Below, in pieces: positions 1-31,600 of a stretch of DNA of 64,000 nt; within the stretch, counting starts at the first letter, position 1; each line of letters begins with the position of its first letter. Made by a program: the position numbers and the translations under genes. The notes under the pieces are model-generated. The model did not search any database. It had not been told where the DNA came from and was given only the letters and a program-made list of their open reading frames with translations. Origin of the DNA: Lumbricus rubellus (Eukaryota > Annelida > Clitellata > Crassiclitellata > Lumbricidae); contig OX243811.1 of assembly GCA_945859605.1 (NCBI GenBank), forward strand, positions 33,889,950 to 33,953,949, given 5' to 3'.

Positions 1-17675
<17,675 letters not shown>

Positions 17676-19619
17676 TTTAAGCTTTTAATAAATTACTTAA
17701 AATAATGTAAGTCCAGAAACGAAGCATTGACTTCTAAGAGTAGTTTCGTATCTCTCTTAAATCCATTTCCATGGCAACAGTTAAAAGAAATGACGACATG
17801 ATGACGACGCTATGATTGTTACAGTTACTGTTAATATTACTATTTTAAATTATCTTTATTGAATAAATTTGCAGCGCGCGCAAGGTCACACTGAAATGTG
17901 AATCTGAGTCGTGGATATATGGACCTAGTCAGCAGCTATAGGAGAAGATGCTGTTGTAGAGATCCATGTGCTTGTGCTTGAAAGCCAAGGAGAAGTAATG
18001 AGTTTTGAACCGTTTTTGAAGGAATTAGGAGGTGAATTTGAGTTACGAAGCGAGAGCGGAAGTCTATTCCATTCCTAGTTTGCAGTCATGTCTATCGCCT
18101 TGACTACTGCAGCGCCCTATATGTTGGTGACTGGTATTCCAAAGACTCGGGCTGGGTGTCTGGGTCGGGTCTTGTGCGTAATGGCACGGTTTATTGGTCG
18201 CGTCCTAAGATTCGGTCATGTCACTGAATAATAATGTATAATATGCGGAATGTTTTGCTCCCTTTCCCACAGAGGACACGCGCGAACATCTGTTTAAATA
18301 GCTGATCTGTATTGTAGCTCAGCTTTTTTCATAACCACCCCTCTTTCTAAGGCTGGCTATCATGCCCCTGGGTCAGTGTGGCAAGTTAGGTGTAGGCAAG
18401 GCATAGACATACATGTACATGTACTTAGACACGGCATATTTATTTATTTACTTCTCGCATTTGCTACAGCGCCCCTTCAAGCTCTAGCTAATCAGAGGCG
18501 CTCCCGACTACAACGCGGACACTGCATCGGAGTTTCACGCCGAAGCGCTGAGCAATTGTGAATTTGTGAGTGAAGTACTTGCCCAAGGTCCTTACGCGGC
18601 GAGGTGGATTTGAACCTCGAATCTTCTGGCTCCAAGGCAACGACGCCACCACTACACCACCGCACCCCATAGGCTCCGCGCTACCACTAGCATTTCGAAC
18701 TCTATATCTAAGCCGTAGAAATCAGTATTTAAAAATTTCAAGACATTAAAAAAAATTGTGGCGAAATTAACAACAATGATTGTATATTGAATGCTAAATA
18801 AAGAAAACAACAGTTAAACACCTTATGACAATTTTGTGGTCTACTCTGTCGTGAATTAAATTAATAACAATGTCAGCTGGCCATATATCGTAGAGTAGTT
18901 GACCTTTAAAACTACTTCTACTAAGAGCGCCATTCATATGAAGAGGAATAGGCTAAGTTTGTACAACGGATCTGCCACAATATAATGTCTCCTCTGCTAG
19001 GCGCCCATCCTCTTAATGCTAGAAGCGCTACATGAATGCTCTGACACACACAAGAGCCTGCCATCCTTAGGCCTATTCATGTGTTGAATAGTTTCTCATA
19101 GTCTACTCGGGTTTAAGCATCTGCTGGGGCGTAGTGCAGGCCTAAGTTCATACGCTCTACGTCCTATGTATAATAGTGTCTATGCGCCTGCACCTCCTTG
19201 TCTTCGCTTTTGATCGATGCTGCTGCGAAGTTGTTCGACTGATCGCCGCCGTGTAATCCTACAATCCTACATCCGACCAAGCCCAGCAGCCAGCAACAGT
19301 TGCTTACGAATAATTCTTCGACATTGTCAGAGTATTGGATCGATAGAGGCGAACGTGAGCAGGAAATGTCATATTAATTATAGGCCTAACGCACAACTTC
19401 TGTCTGTTTTCGCTTTTATGTTTCTCCACTGGTAGCCTATCTTCTAACGAGAAGCCAAGCAGAACTGGTTGTTGTTTCCGACAGAGGGAGTGAGCATCGA
19501 AAGGCAGTCTGAGAATGATTCGAATGTGATATGCAGCCGTTAGATCTATTATATTCAGCACTGGTTTTTACACGAACACGAAGCTAGCTAAGTCAGAATC
19601 TCCGAGAGTCGCAGTCAGT
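17676..19619. promoter_or_regulatory. Intergenic interval between head-to-head genes (presumed promoters and 5' UTRs)
   Basis: The start codons of the giant gene (minus) and gene A (plus) face away from each other across 1.9 kb. The interval must hold both transcription starts unless untranslated exons lie farther out. I found no confident TATA box or CpG island. A SINE occupies 18437-18669 and two TAGGCCTA octamers occur near 19068 and 19380. Confidence 0.5.
18437..18669 (-). mobile_element. tRNA-derived SINE copy, full length (minus orientation)
   Basis: Read on the minus strand, the head GGGGTGCGGTGGTGTAGTGG resembles a Pol III A box and AGGTTCAAATCCACC a B box. The body is followed by GGGAGCGCCTCTGATTAG and GCTTGAAGGGGCGC, and it ends in (AAAT)n. 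The tail matches the 3' end of the LINE at 42408-45606. Confidence 0.85.
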
Positions 19620-19686
19620 ATGGCCGCAGGAAATTCGCTGCTTGTAGTTTTGTTGCTCTTCATTGTCAAAGTGGATCCGCTGAGTG
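19620..19686 (+). CDS. Gene A exon 1: signal peptide
   Basis: The ATG at 19620 encodes MAAGNSLLVVLLLFIVKVDP, a short N-region and strong hydrophobic core. A GTTGGT donor at 19687 gives phase 1, matching exon 2; a second GTTATG site 4 bases on would not keep the phase. Confidence 0.7.
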
Positions 19687-22600
19687 GTTGGTTATGTTAT
19701 GTATAGGCTACGTTGTTTTAATCTACTGATTCTACTTGTTTTGCTCGGTTTTCCATAGAATACTTTACATTGCTTCACTTTGCTGTATCGTTGTTTAGTA
19801 TACTTTACATTACCTTGCTATAGCCTACATTATCTTGCCAAACTCCACTCTGCCAAACTGTACATGTACTTTTATTTACTTTACCTCACTTCGCTGAACT
19901 TCTCACTCTAATTTGTTTCAGTTTTCTTTACTTATATCCATTATCTTTGCTTTGATCTGCCTTAATTCAGTTTAACTCATTTTTCTGTGTGTCAGTGAAT
20001 ACACAATCACAAAGCCTCAGAACTTCGGGGATATGCCTACAGATAATATAGTGCCGCAAACTTTGCATATTAGACTGGTTACTTTTCAGCGACACGTCGG
20101 AACCTGGCCTATAATCAGTCGACTTGTCAGATATCGACATACTCCGACACCAGGGAAGTGCCACCAGTGCCATGCTCTTCGGACAAAGTCGTTGACGGCC
20201 TCCTCCTACTGGACACTCAACTCAGCCTATGTTCAGCGAGCCGATCAATCACAGAGTACACTGATAATCCTTGGTGGGCCGTTGATCTCGGCCAGGACTA
20301 TCAGATTGAACTGGTCAACATCACCACAGACTATGTGACCAGCGGCAATCGTATGTATAATTATTTTGCCGTCGTCCGCTCAAAATAACATAACGAAATG
20401 ATCGTAGGCCTATAAGAGATCATATTAAGGCACCGCGTAGAATGTAAGGCAAGGTGTGGAAATTAAAGTAAGACAAGGAAATTAGTTAGTTGAGGAGGCC
20501 TAATTGTGAAGTATGTACATGTAGGCTTATCCTTTTCCGCAGGGCCGTAGCAACAACGAACGTGGCCCCCTCCGAGCATAATGTCCGAAATTTCTGACGA
20601 CCTTTTTTTTAGTCATCCGGCCAAAATGTCGGGAAAATTTCATCAATTCGCTGTCCGAAAAAGCTGATGACTTTTTGTGGCCAAAATCTCGGGAAAATTT
20701 TTATATTCGCCGTCCGAAAAAGTTGATGACCTTTTTGGCGAAAATTTCTGAAACATTTCATCAATTCGCCATTCAAAAATTTGATGACCTTCTTAAATTT
20801 ATTTTTAGTCATTTCATTCCTTTTTTTGGCACTTTTAGGGGCCCCTTCCTTGCCGGGGGCCCCTTCGGTCGGAGGGTACGGAGGGCGGTCGCTACGCCTC
20901 TGCTTTTCCGCCCTCTGTCACTCCGTTTCTCTCTGTCTCGCTCTCTCTCGCTTTCCCTCCTTTTATCTATTTATTTCTCGCTCGCTCTTTCTGTTTCTCG
21001 ATGAATGCGTAGGTCATTACCTTGTACAACAGTCTATAAAGGTTCAAACGTAATGCCTGCTGACATTTGTATTGGAAGTGTTCATGGCGTCAACAAGCAT
21101 TTTCAGGTAATTTCGATTGCTATCTAGCAAACAGATGGATGATTTCTTGGCCAAAGATGTTGGTTGAGTGCGTTGACGTTGGCTGAAGCGATTTATCGCT
21201 TTGGTTCTACATGTACTTCTAGAGTGGGAACAATAGGGTAAGGTTGTCATGCGTCATGTTGGTCCAACCTCTGGAGTCTAGACCTGTCTGAAAATGATCT
21301 GCGGCCTTAGCGATAAAATTCAACAAAGAGCGATGACAAATGCTGTGCTAATATATAGAGCCCAAGACAGGTTTTAAGCGGTAAAACTAATGCATCTTAC
21401 GCTAAATGATAAATGTCATCAGCTGTTAATCGATTGCTCATGAACCGTTGTTGTTGATGAGAGCAGTTTTCTCTATGAACACAGTTTTCGCTGATCGACC
21501 TACAAGAATAATAAGCTGTTGGATATGTGAATCAGCTGGTGCTCCGTATACATGGCTTTCACCTTTCGAGCAGCGCGCTAGAAGTTTGGAGATTAAGATT
21601 ACGAAGATAGAGCCCTATAAATTAGAAATTGCAATAGCGTCCTATGGGTTGTTTACCTCTCGTTCACATCAAATCAAATCAAATCAAATCAAGTTTGATC
21701 TTGATCATGATCTAGCTGTCATTCGGTGCACCTAGCTTACATGCAGTGATTACGTTCGTCGACTATAGTTGGATACGTGAAACGGTGAAAGCGTCGACAC
21801 TTGTCATATCTTCCTAGTGGAGTCAACAAAACCGGGGAAATATTGACGCCGTAAACACACAACAAAAAGTTGAAAAAAGGTTGGAGAACAGTAAGACACC
21901 AAGAATTCGCCATTTGCAAAATGAAGTAAAGTCTGAAATGTTATCGCATCAACACTTCCCGACATCACATCATGCATGATCCGTCCATTTGGCTTCATTT
22001 GTAGATCCGATCTATGTGCACGACCTCCTTGTTGGAGTATCAAATGCCACTCCGTGCAGCGATCCAATTCCACAGCTGCCGAACAGCTATTCCATATGCA
22101 CATACCGGCAAGAGGACTTGCCTTTGCAGGAAACCACTTCCATCTACTGCGAAGCCAACACACTATCGGGAAGATATCTTTTCTTACAAATTCAAAACAC
22201 GAAAGGATATCTGATACTAGCGGAAGTTGAAGTCTATGCATTGCAGACAGGTAAATATGTAGGGGCCAATAGCTGTGTAAATTATCAATAACAATGATTA
22301 TTATTATTGCGCCGCAAGGTGGATTCAAACCTGGACATACAGACTAACAGACGTGAACCCGACCTGCAAAGCGCTATTAGGCCTATTTCCATACTCATTC
22401 TATCTATTCTAAAGACGTCTGTGATTTACAGGCGATAAACAATAGAGACAAATTTTAGACGACCAACGGATGGTAACAATGAGGATTGTCAATGAAGAAT
22501 TACAGGCTACTGGGTATACATACTAAAAACGTTGTCATTGTCGACTATTTTACGAACATAGAACTGATATTTGGTTACCGTCTACACTGCAGTGTAGACG

Positions 22601-25600
22601 GTAACCAATGGTTACCATTGGTAACCATTGGTTACCAATTGTAACCATTGCATCATTATCTATACATAATTATGATGAAACTGGCGATCCCATGTAAAAA
22701 CAATTTGCTAAATTATTTCATCGGAGGTGTTATCTCTTTCTGCTTCAATTAATCTAGTTTATTTTTGAAGAAACCACGACGACGTCAGAAAATATAATCG
22801 ACACCACAACGAGATCGTATCATCTAACTACCATTGCAATGTCAGCGACTCCAACCAAGTCTTCTGGGATCTTCGAGACTTCATCTTTCTCCTCGACATC
22901 CAGCTCTTTGTCGTCCTCCATCTTCTCATTGTCCAACTCCATAGCTGAAACTACGAATACAAATCCAAGCTACACCACAACGACAACTGAAGTGTCTATC
23001 AATGTTCAAAGCACTGACAACAAGAAAAGTTTGTCCTCCTCAAGGGTTATTGCAACAACTTTGACAACAGCTGAGACTGGTACAATGTTCGCAAATCTCC
23101 ATAACAGTCCCTCAATCTCAACGCACGGTGTCTCATCAACATATCCTACTTCTAGGCCTACTTTAAATCATGCAACATCATCTATTACTGGTCTGAAAGG
23201 CTTCACTGCGCATGACAAAGCCCTGACTAGTGCGAAGACACGGACAACCCGGAAAGTACAAGGTATCACAATAGCATTTCCTACCATAATATCACGCATT
23301 ATAATTATTATAATGCGTGAAACGAAAAAATCATTTCATGCATTTGGACGAGAGGAGCAGTTCTTAGAAATGCACTTGATGAATGAACAATATTTTGAAT
23401 AAGCTTATTTATACATTTTTGTAAAAAGGAGAAGCAGAAGGGACAATGATCTTAAATTAAAGCCAAGAAAGGATTCCCTTTCCTCTCTGTATATGAGGAC
23501 AGGATATGTCCGACCTGCAGCGCACAATGCCTCATTTCAATATCAATGCATGCGACTATCTGCAGTATACAGAATGTTCTTCTGCCATTACAATTCGGCG
23601 ATTTCCATTTCAGATTTAGAATCCTCCGATTTTCGCTTTTGTTCGGATCCTACGGGGTTTCTCCACCTCCTCCCACCCAATACATCTCTCCAGATGTTTT
23701 CCAATCGGTACGGAAGAGCTGCGGTGTTCACGTGTCTTCCAGGTCACGTGTTCAGCGAGGGAGGAACTGCGAGAACGTCGGTCTGCGTCAATGGACAGTG
23801 GACCGATATAAAAGGCTGCCAAGGTACAGTAAACTACGTCACTACCTGTACTTTGACAGTGCCAGTCCCAAGCCTTGATAAAGGAGGAGGGGACATCCGT
23901 CGTCTTTGATATAAAATAGCGTCGCTGAACAGCAACAAGTAGGCCTAGTATAGTCAGTCAACCATGATAGTCTATAGTGAGTCCTATATGTCCTGAACAC
24001 TAGATTCGATTGTGCTTAAGATCATCAATAGCGGATCAGCTGAAGTGTCAGTCGATTGCGCTCTGTGTATTCGGATAGAATGTCAGAACGTTGCTGCTAT
24101 CATCATTCTTTCATTTTCTTCATCGTCGGCGACACTGCTGGGCTTTCTGGTCCCTTAATAATTTTATAATCAATCACTGGACAACAAATTTTAACTTTTT
24201 TTTTGCTTCCGAAAAATCTTTGACGGTTTTCTATAGAATTTGACGTGCTGAACACGATGGTGTGCTCAGAATTGTTGTATCACGTAAGGTTTTTGAGAAA
24301 AACAGTATGCAAGATTTTAACTTAAATGCTCATATATTGCATAATTTACTATATACTATAATTTAATTTTTTTTAGTTCCAAAAGATCTTTGATGGTTTT
24401 CTATAGAATTTGACGTGCTGAACACGATGGTATGCTCAGAATTGTTGTATCACGTAAGGTGTTTGAGAAAAGCAGTATGCAAGATTCTAACTTAAATGCT
24501 CGTTTATTGCATATAATTTACAATATGCTATAATTTTTTTTATTTCCAAAAGATCTTTGATGGTTTTTTATAGAAATTGACGTGCTGAACACGATGGTAT
24601 GCTCAGAATTGTTGTATCACGTAAGGTTTTTGAGAAAAACAGTATGCAAGATTCTAACTTAAATGCTCGTTTATTCACTTTATTGCATATAATTTACAAT
24701 ATGCTATAACTTAATTTTTTTTATTTCCAAAAGATCTTTGATGGTTTTATATAGAATTTGACGTGCTGAACACGATGGTATGCTCAGAATTGTTGTATCA
24801 CGTAAGGTTTTTGAGAAAACCAGTATGCAAGATTCTAACTTAAATGCTCGTTTATTCACTTTATTGCATATAATTTACAATATGCTATAACTTAATTTTT
24901 TTTAATTTCCGGAAAATCTTTCACTGTTTTCTATAGAATTTGACGTGCTGAACACGATGGTATGCTCAGAATTATTGTATCACGTAAGGTTTTTGAGAAA
25001 ACAGCATGCAAGATTTTAACTTAAATGCTCATTTATTGCATATAATTTACAATATATACTATAACTTAATTTTTTTATTTCCGGAAAATCTTTCACTATT
25101 TTCTATAGAATGTGACGTGCTGAACACGATGGTGTGCTCAGAATTGTTGTATCACGTAAGGTTTTTGAAAAAACAGCATGCAACATTTTAACTTACACGC
25201 TCACATTATATTGTACACATTTACAATATACTATAATTTAGTTTCATTGGAAAACAAATCTTTATAACAGTTCTTCCTCATAATATTGATGCTGATGATG
25301 ACTGTATCACTTAGAAAAGTTGGAAACATGAAATTAATGTTTTACAGTTATTTCTTGTTTAGTTGCACATGTACAATGTACGGGATGAGCAAAAAAAGGG
25401 GGGACCCTTGGGTTTTTGGCCAATATCTTGGCCAAAAGTAAGAATTTCGACATGAAATTTTACAAGCTTAAAGACAATTGATATTTACACCAGATGGCCA
25501 AATTTCATCAAAATATTTCAAACAGAACAAAAGTTATACCACTTTTATGGATGCCTAATGCCTAAAACCACTGTTTTTTTACGATTCCAAAACGTAACGA

Positions 25601-28600
25601 AAATTTGACGATTTCTCAAAAACCTTACGTGATGGGACAATTTCAAGGTGATTTTCGTGATCAGCAGCAGAAACTGCATAAGAAACACATGAAAGTGTCC
25701 AGGAAGCAAAATCACTGTTGTCCAGTTAACTACTCATCGTAGCCCATGCACCCAATCGACGTACGCATACAGGGTAATTATTCGTGTAGCCTAATGCTTT
25801 CATAATGACAGGATCGTGGCATTACGCTGAGTTCTGCCTTGGAAGTTCTGAATCATGTCTCCTTAAAGAAAATAGTCAAAAATTATGGTTCCCAAGCATT
25901 GAGAAAATATTTATCTCACGTGCACGCGTTTATCAGCAAACAGTGTACCTTTAGGCCTATACAAGGCCAATGTTCAATCAAATAAGTGCAAAATCCGCAA
26001 GTGATTCCAAACTTTCGCACAACCACTTTATGTTGTGATATTATACTATTTAGCCTACATGTATGTGCTGTGTTATGCCAAAAACAAATGTTGAGTAGTG
26101 TAATAAGTGTATACAACAACGAACTTTGTTGTCATAAGCTGTCGTTAAACCATGGATCCTTTGCTCTAGGCCTATGCCATTGTGTTAGGGTATGATGATA
26201 TGGTATGGTGTTATGGTATGGTGTTATGGTTATGGAGTTATGGTATGGTATTATTGTACGGTACTATGGTAGGGTGTTATGGAACGTTGTGCCATGGTAT
26301 GGTGTTATGTTATGTTGTGCTATTATATGTTGCTTTATGGTATGTTGTGCCATGTTATTATTCATGTCTTGTTCGCGCCTAATTGCAGCCTTGCCATGTT
26401 CCGTTGGTCGGAGGCGATCCCATGAAGGTCCGATGAACGCGCATACCTGCAGGAAATACCGCCACAGTGCTGCTGACAAAATCAGAGACAAAGTCAAATT
26501 CTGTATGAAAAATTCTAGTCAATGCATGACAGACAAGAATGACAATGGCCGTCGTCTGCTGCTGGATACGAAGACGTTCAACTGCTCAGGTGAGATGGCA
26601 AAGAGAAATGATGGATCTAGAGTAGGTGGGCAAGAAACAAAAATAATTAATCAACCTCATAATGGCAAAGTATTGAATAAATAAATAAACGGATGCTTAG
26701 ATAAACAGCAAACAAATGACGAATGATTGTGCACGCACAAGTCTGCCTATTGCGATGTGATGATGATGATAGTGACAGACGATGAACAATGAAAAGCTAA
26801 AAGAATCACGCAAACAAGAAACAATAGGCTATAGGCCTAGGCCTAATCATAATTTATAATAGAAGACAATGGCGCTGGCAGCTGACAAGATCAGATTCCA
26901 ATAACAATACCCTTTGAGCGAAAATTTATTTCATCTGCCAAGTCTGCATACTGAAGTAATTTATCAGAGAGAGGTCTGCAATTATATGTGAAGGTATTAT
27001 ACGCGGCTATCAACAACAACAACGCAGTAAGCTTAGGCCTATGTCCTGGAAATTCAATGGAACCTGCAATGATGGCAGAAGAGCATTCTGTACAGAAAGT
27101 CGCATCGATAATAATTATTCTCTAGAGTCTAGACTATACTCTGCTTTAAACTATTTTCCAGACAGAAATACGTATCGAAGATTCGTAAACTCATCATAGC
27201 GCCTCTGAGTAGAGAGCTTGAAGGGGCGATATGGCAAGAAGTGCACATAAAATATGATAGAAACAATAATTATCATCACCGAATAAAGTTTTCTTCTCTT
27301 TATTCAAATATTTTATCGAATCTGAAATAGTGACTTAAATTCATTCATTTCGAGAATTTATATTATCGCCCTTTCAAGAAACCTGCTCTTATGTCTTGAG
27401 TTCAGTAATTAATTTTAACACCAATCGCCCCACAATAATAATTAACTTCTCGCTGCTAATATGACCATTTTTCTTAATCAATCTCAAATAAGACTTGCAC
27501 TTCCGTAATATCCCTGCCGTGCTCCGTCTCTAACGATCCTTCACTGCGTCTGCAAACTCTGCATGTATCCCAACCTCCCATCATCTGTTAATTTTAACTC
27601 ACTTTTTCTTGGGGTGGGGGGTCCACTTACAACGGGATCTCTCTCTTCTGTAGGGATAGCCATTGTCTCCATCATATTTAAACCAGCTCGCAATTACTAA
27701 TCACATTATGTGAATTAGGCCTAATTGTTTGATTTTCTTCTATTCACTATAAATTGTTTGCTTAATCCATTTATTATAAATCCTGTTCGATTTTATTGAA
27801 AATTAAAATTTGACGCAATTCCAATAAATTATAACCGTCTATTCCCATTGCAGAGGTGCATTGCAAAGCAGCTCCTGTCGTACTGAATGCTACCATGGTG
27901 ATGAACCATTCGCTGAGGTCAGCAACGTTCACATGTTGGCCAGGACACAGGTTTCCTGATGGAGGTCGCGTGAAGGTCATTGAATGTAACCATGACAACA
28001 GCTGGAATTACAGTATCGGACACTGTCGAGGTATTCAGACTTGCAAACACGAATTAAATGTCTCTCCTAAGAGTTATGCAATACGATACCATGCAACAAT
28101 GTATGCAATGCAATGCAACTCAAGGACACCCATTCAATTTAATTCATTCTAAGTCTGATACTATATTTATAAGATGTGGCGAACCGTCAACTCTGAAATG
28201 TGGTGGAACGTTAACTCTAAGACGTGAAGCCTGCTCAGAGGCGCTCCCAGCCTCCCAGCCTAGCCACGACTAAAAAAATAGGTCCTATAGGCAATTGGTA
28301 GATAGCAGGCAAATTATTCAGAGGTAAGCTTAGTATATAGAGCCGATCACCAAACCAGAACGTGAGAGATGAATCTTTTACTCGCATCATCAACTTTATC
28401 TGATCAATGCACAGAATCTGTCTTCTGTCTGGATCCGCCCTTGATCTCGAACGCCACTTGTTCGTCTGCACTGAAATCTCGATTGGCCATCGATCGATTT
28501 CCATTCGAAGCCAACATATCCTGCGTCTGCTTCGATGGAATGAAATTCCCCGATGGAAAGAAACAGTGGACGATTTCCTGCGGCAAAACTGGAACCTGGA

Positions 28601-31600
28601 ATGCAACGGAGACGTCGTCTGCATGCGATTGTAAGATTCAATGGATTGATTTGATTCTGATCCAGTTTGTCTCGTTCAATTACTCTTTTAGTGAAACCTT
28701 TGCATGACTTTTAGAACAAAACCCAGATCTAAACACGGTAATTTACTAATGTCATTTAAGTTTTTAATTTGAAGCAATTTTGCCAAATTATGGGCCTAAG
28801 CGTCATTTCTTGTCGTACGACCAATTGTAAAATCTCAAAATTTCTGAAGCACCACTTGAAAGCCAAGCGCAGGGCACCAGCATATCCACGAGCGCTGAAC
28901 TCTATGAATATGCATCAAGTCATGAAGTAATAATTATGCAGTATAACGAGACTATGTCGTCCAATCGAGATATCAAAATATATACGAGATTAACTCGACA
29001 GTTATTATATGCTGCAAGCTGATCTAGCCAAAGAGGGATGAAATTACGCGATCAAAAGAATCACTTATTTTAATATTTGAAATGAAATTTGGTAGCTGAT
29101 AGATGTGAATGAAATTAAAATGCTGAAATGATAGGTCACCCATTATGCACGTAGGCCTACCAAGAAAGAAGTGTAGCACTCATACTGAATTCACGGAAAA
29201 TAATAGATCTAATCAGTAACGCAGCGATCCAAGTGGACCATTATAATTATTGCTTCCAACTCGTATCGACGAATCATCAATTCGCCTCACCCAGCTCATA
29301 TTGTGGTAGTCGGCGCATGTGTTAGTCACGTGGTACATCCGGTCCCAAAACTCCGATCCCAGCACCATGGGCGCCACAAAGATCATGTATAGTGTTAGAA
29401 GTCCCGTGACTCTATGGTTCGAACTTCTAAATACTCTAAGGGGAAAATGGATTCTCGCTAAATAAGTCAAAAAGACAGTTTCGTAAAATGTAAAAGATAT
29501 AATGAAACAAAAACATACCGGGTACACGATAAAATACAAGAATTGGAGAGAAGATTAATATACGTGACCCTGTCGTTACCGTAATACACGAACGCCGCAC
29601 GGCAGAAGAAAACACGTCACCGAACACGACTGACAGGACCAGACATGGTTCGAATCTGCAAACGTCTTCAAGAGGAGAATTCGTCTTCAACACCAAAAAT
29701 GATCAACGGGATCACGAATTCGCCTCCACAATTTCTACAGCCCAATTCCGACGTTTTCAAACAGAACTACGCCTTTTATCAAGTTCCTTAGACAGCCACT
29801 CCTCCATCTCACATGATGTGGAGTAAATAGGTCTCATGACCTTTACACGGGTTAGAGCTGCTATCAAATATATATAGTACAGCTTACTACATATAGCAGA
29901 ATCTAACAAACCCCTAGACACGAGTGTACACACACACAAAAAATAAGCCTACTAGCTTAACTAGTTAACTATCAATGCCTTTTACAAATCAGGTATCCAG
30001 AAATCAAACGTTTAGGATACGATACCGCAGTCCTAAAGCAACTAACCTATACACCAGCTCTTCTAAAACATCTCAATATGCTCTAACAAAAGCCTCTTAC
30101 GCGGAAATACAACATGACACAACTGTACAACGATCCAATGCGACAACAGAACTCCTCTATATCAAAAGGCATCTAATAATCTATTAATGTAGGCAATGAG
30201 TCCACAAAGCCCCAAACGCAATATCCAAATGTTCAAACTACCATAGAAACTGAACAAGAAACTCCAACCATAAATTTCACAAGTGTCAACAAAGTCACAA
30301 GGTATCAACAATCACAGAAACAATGCTACCAAACCTCAAAAACGAAAAACTACTCGAAACTAAAAGAACGACCGTAGCCACGAATTCACGACGCACAAAC
30401 TCACAAACGCCAAAACGTCTTCGCATCAACAACTCAATCGAAAGCAGGGCGACTCAACAAATCTGGAAGAACATTGTCCTTCCCAGGCCTGTGTCGGATA
30501 TCAAGAGAGTACAGCTGAAGTTCAAGACTCCAACGCAACAACTTGTGATTTGAATTCCGCATTGAATTTATAAACTGCAGAGGGCTGTGATCGGTGTACA
30601 CAATCACCGTAGACGAACCAAAGTACACGCTGAACGCCTTGACAGCAACCCCAAGAGACAACGCCTCTTTCTCCACAGTCGAGTAGCCAATCTCGTACGG
30701 ACGCAACTTCCGACTCAAATACGCGATCGGATGTTCCAAACCATCCACAACCTGAAACAAACAACTACCCACACACAAGTGAGAAGCATCGACTCCCAAA
30801 CAAAATTGCTTAGAGTAATCAGGTGAACGCAAGATAGGCCTAGAAGCCAACCTAGACTTCAGATCCACAAACGCTTTCTGACAATCAACGGTCCACACAA
30901 ACTTTACATTCTTTTTCAACAACTGTGTTAAAGGTAAAGTTACATCAGCAAAATGAGGCAGAAATTTTCGAAAATATCCTGCAAGACCTAACAAAGATTG
31001 CACCTGTTTCTTATGCTTCGGAACAGGAAAATTAAGCAAAACCTCAACCTTCTGCGTTCTAGGCCTAACGCAATTTAAGCTCAGATGATGCCCCAAAAAA
31101 TCAACCTCAGCATTCGCAAATTCACACTTCATGACGTTCAAAGTCAAATTAGCATCGCGAACACGCTCCAACACCCTGCGCAAGTGTACCATGTGTGCAT
31201 CCCAACTACCACTGAAAATAATGACGTCATCTAAATATGCGTCACAGAATTCTTCCAAACGAGCAAAAACCTTCTTAACTAAGGCACTGAATGAAGCCGG
31301 ACTATTCCGGAGCCCAAAAGGTAGACGTAAATACTAAATACTCATAATGACCACTAGGCGTCACAAAACCCGTCAAAGGAATTGAATCCTCCTCCATGGC
31401 TATCTGATAATAACCTTTTGTCATATCTAATTTCGTCATGACACGTGCACCTCCCACTCTATCAATCAAAGTCTCAATGCGTGGCATCGGAAAAGGATTT
31501 GGCACCGTGACCTCATTTAATTTCCTGAAATCCGTGACCAATCGATAAGTACCACCAGGCTTAGGGACCATTAAGATAGGTGCAGCCCACGGACTATCAC

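Noticed and set aside
26205..26684. 159-codon plus frame across the TATGG repeat and gene A exon 6
   Set aside because: Only 26389-26589 is bounded by splice sites in phase; the rest is simple repeat and intron.
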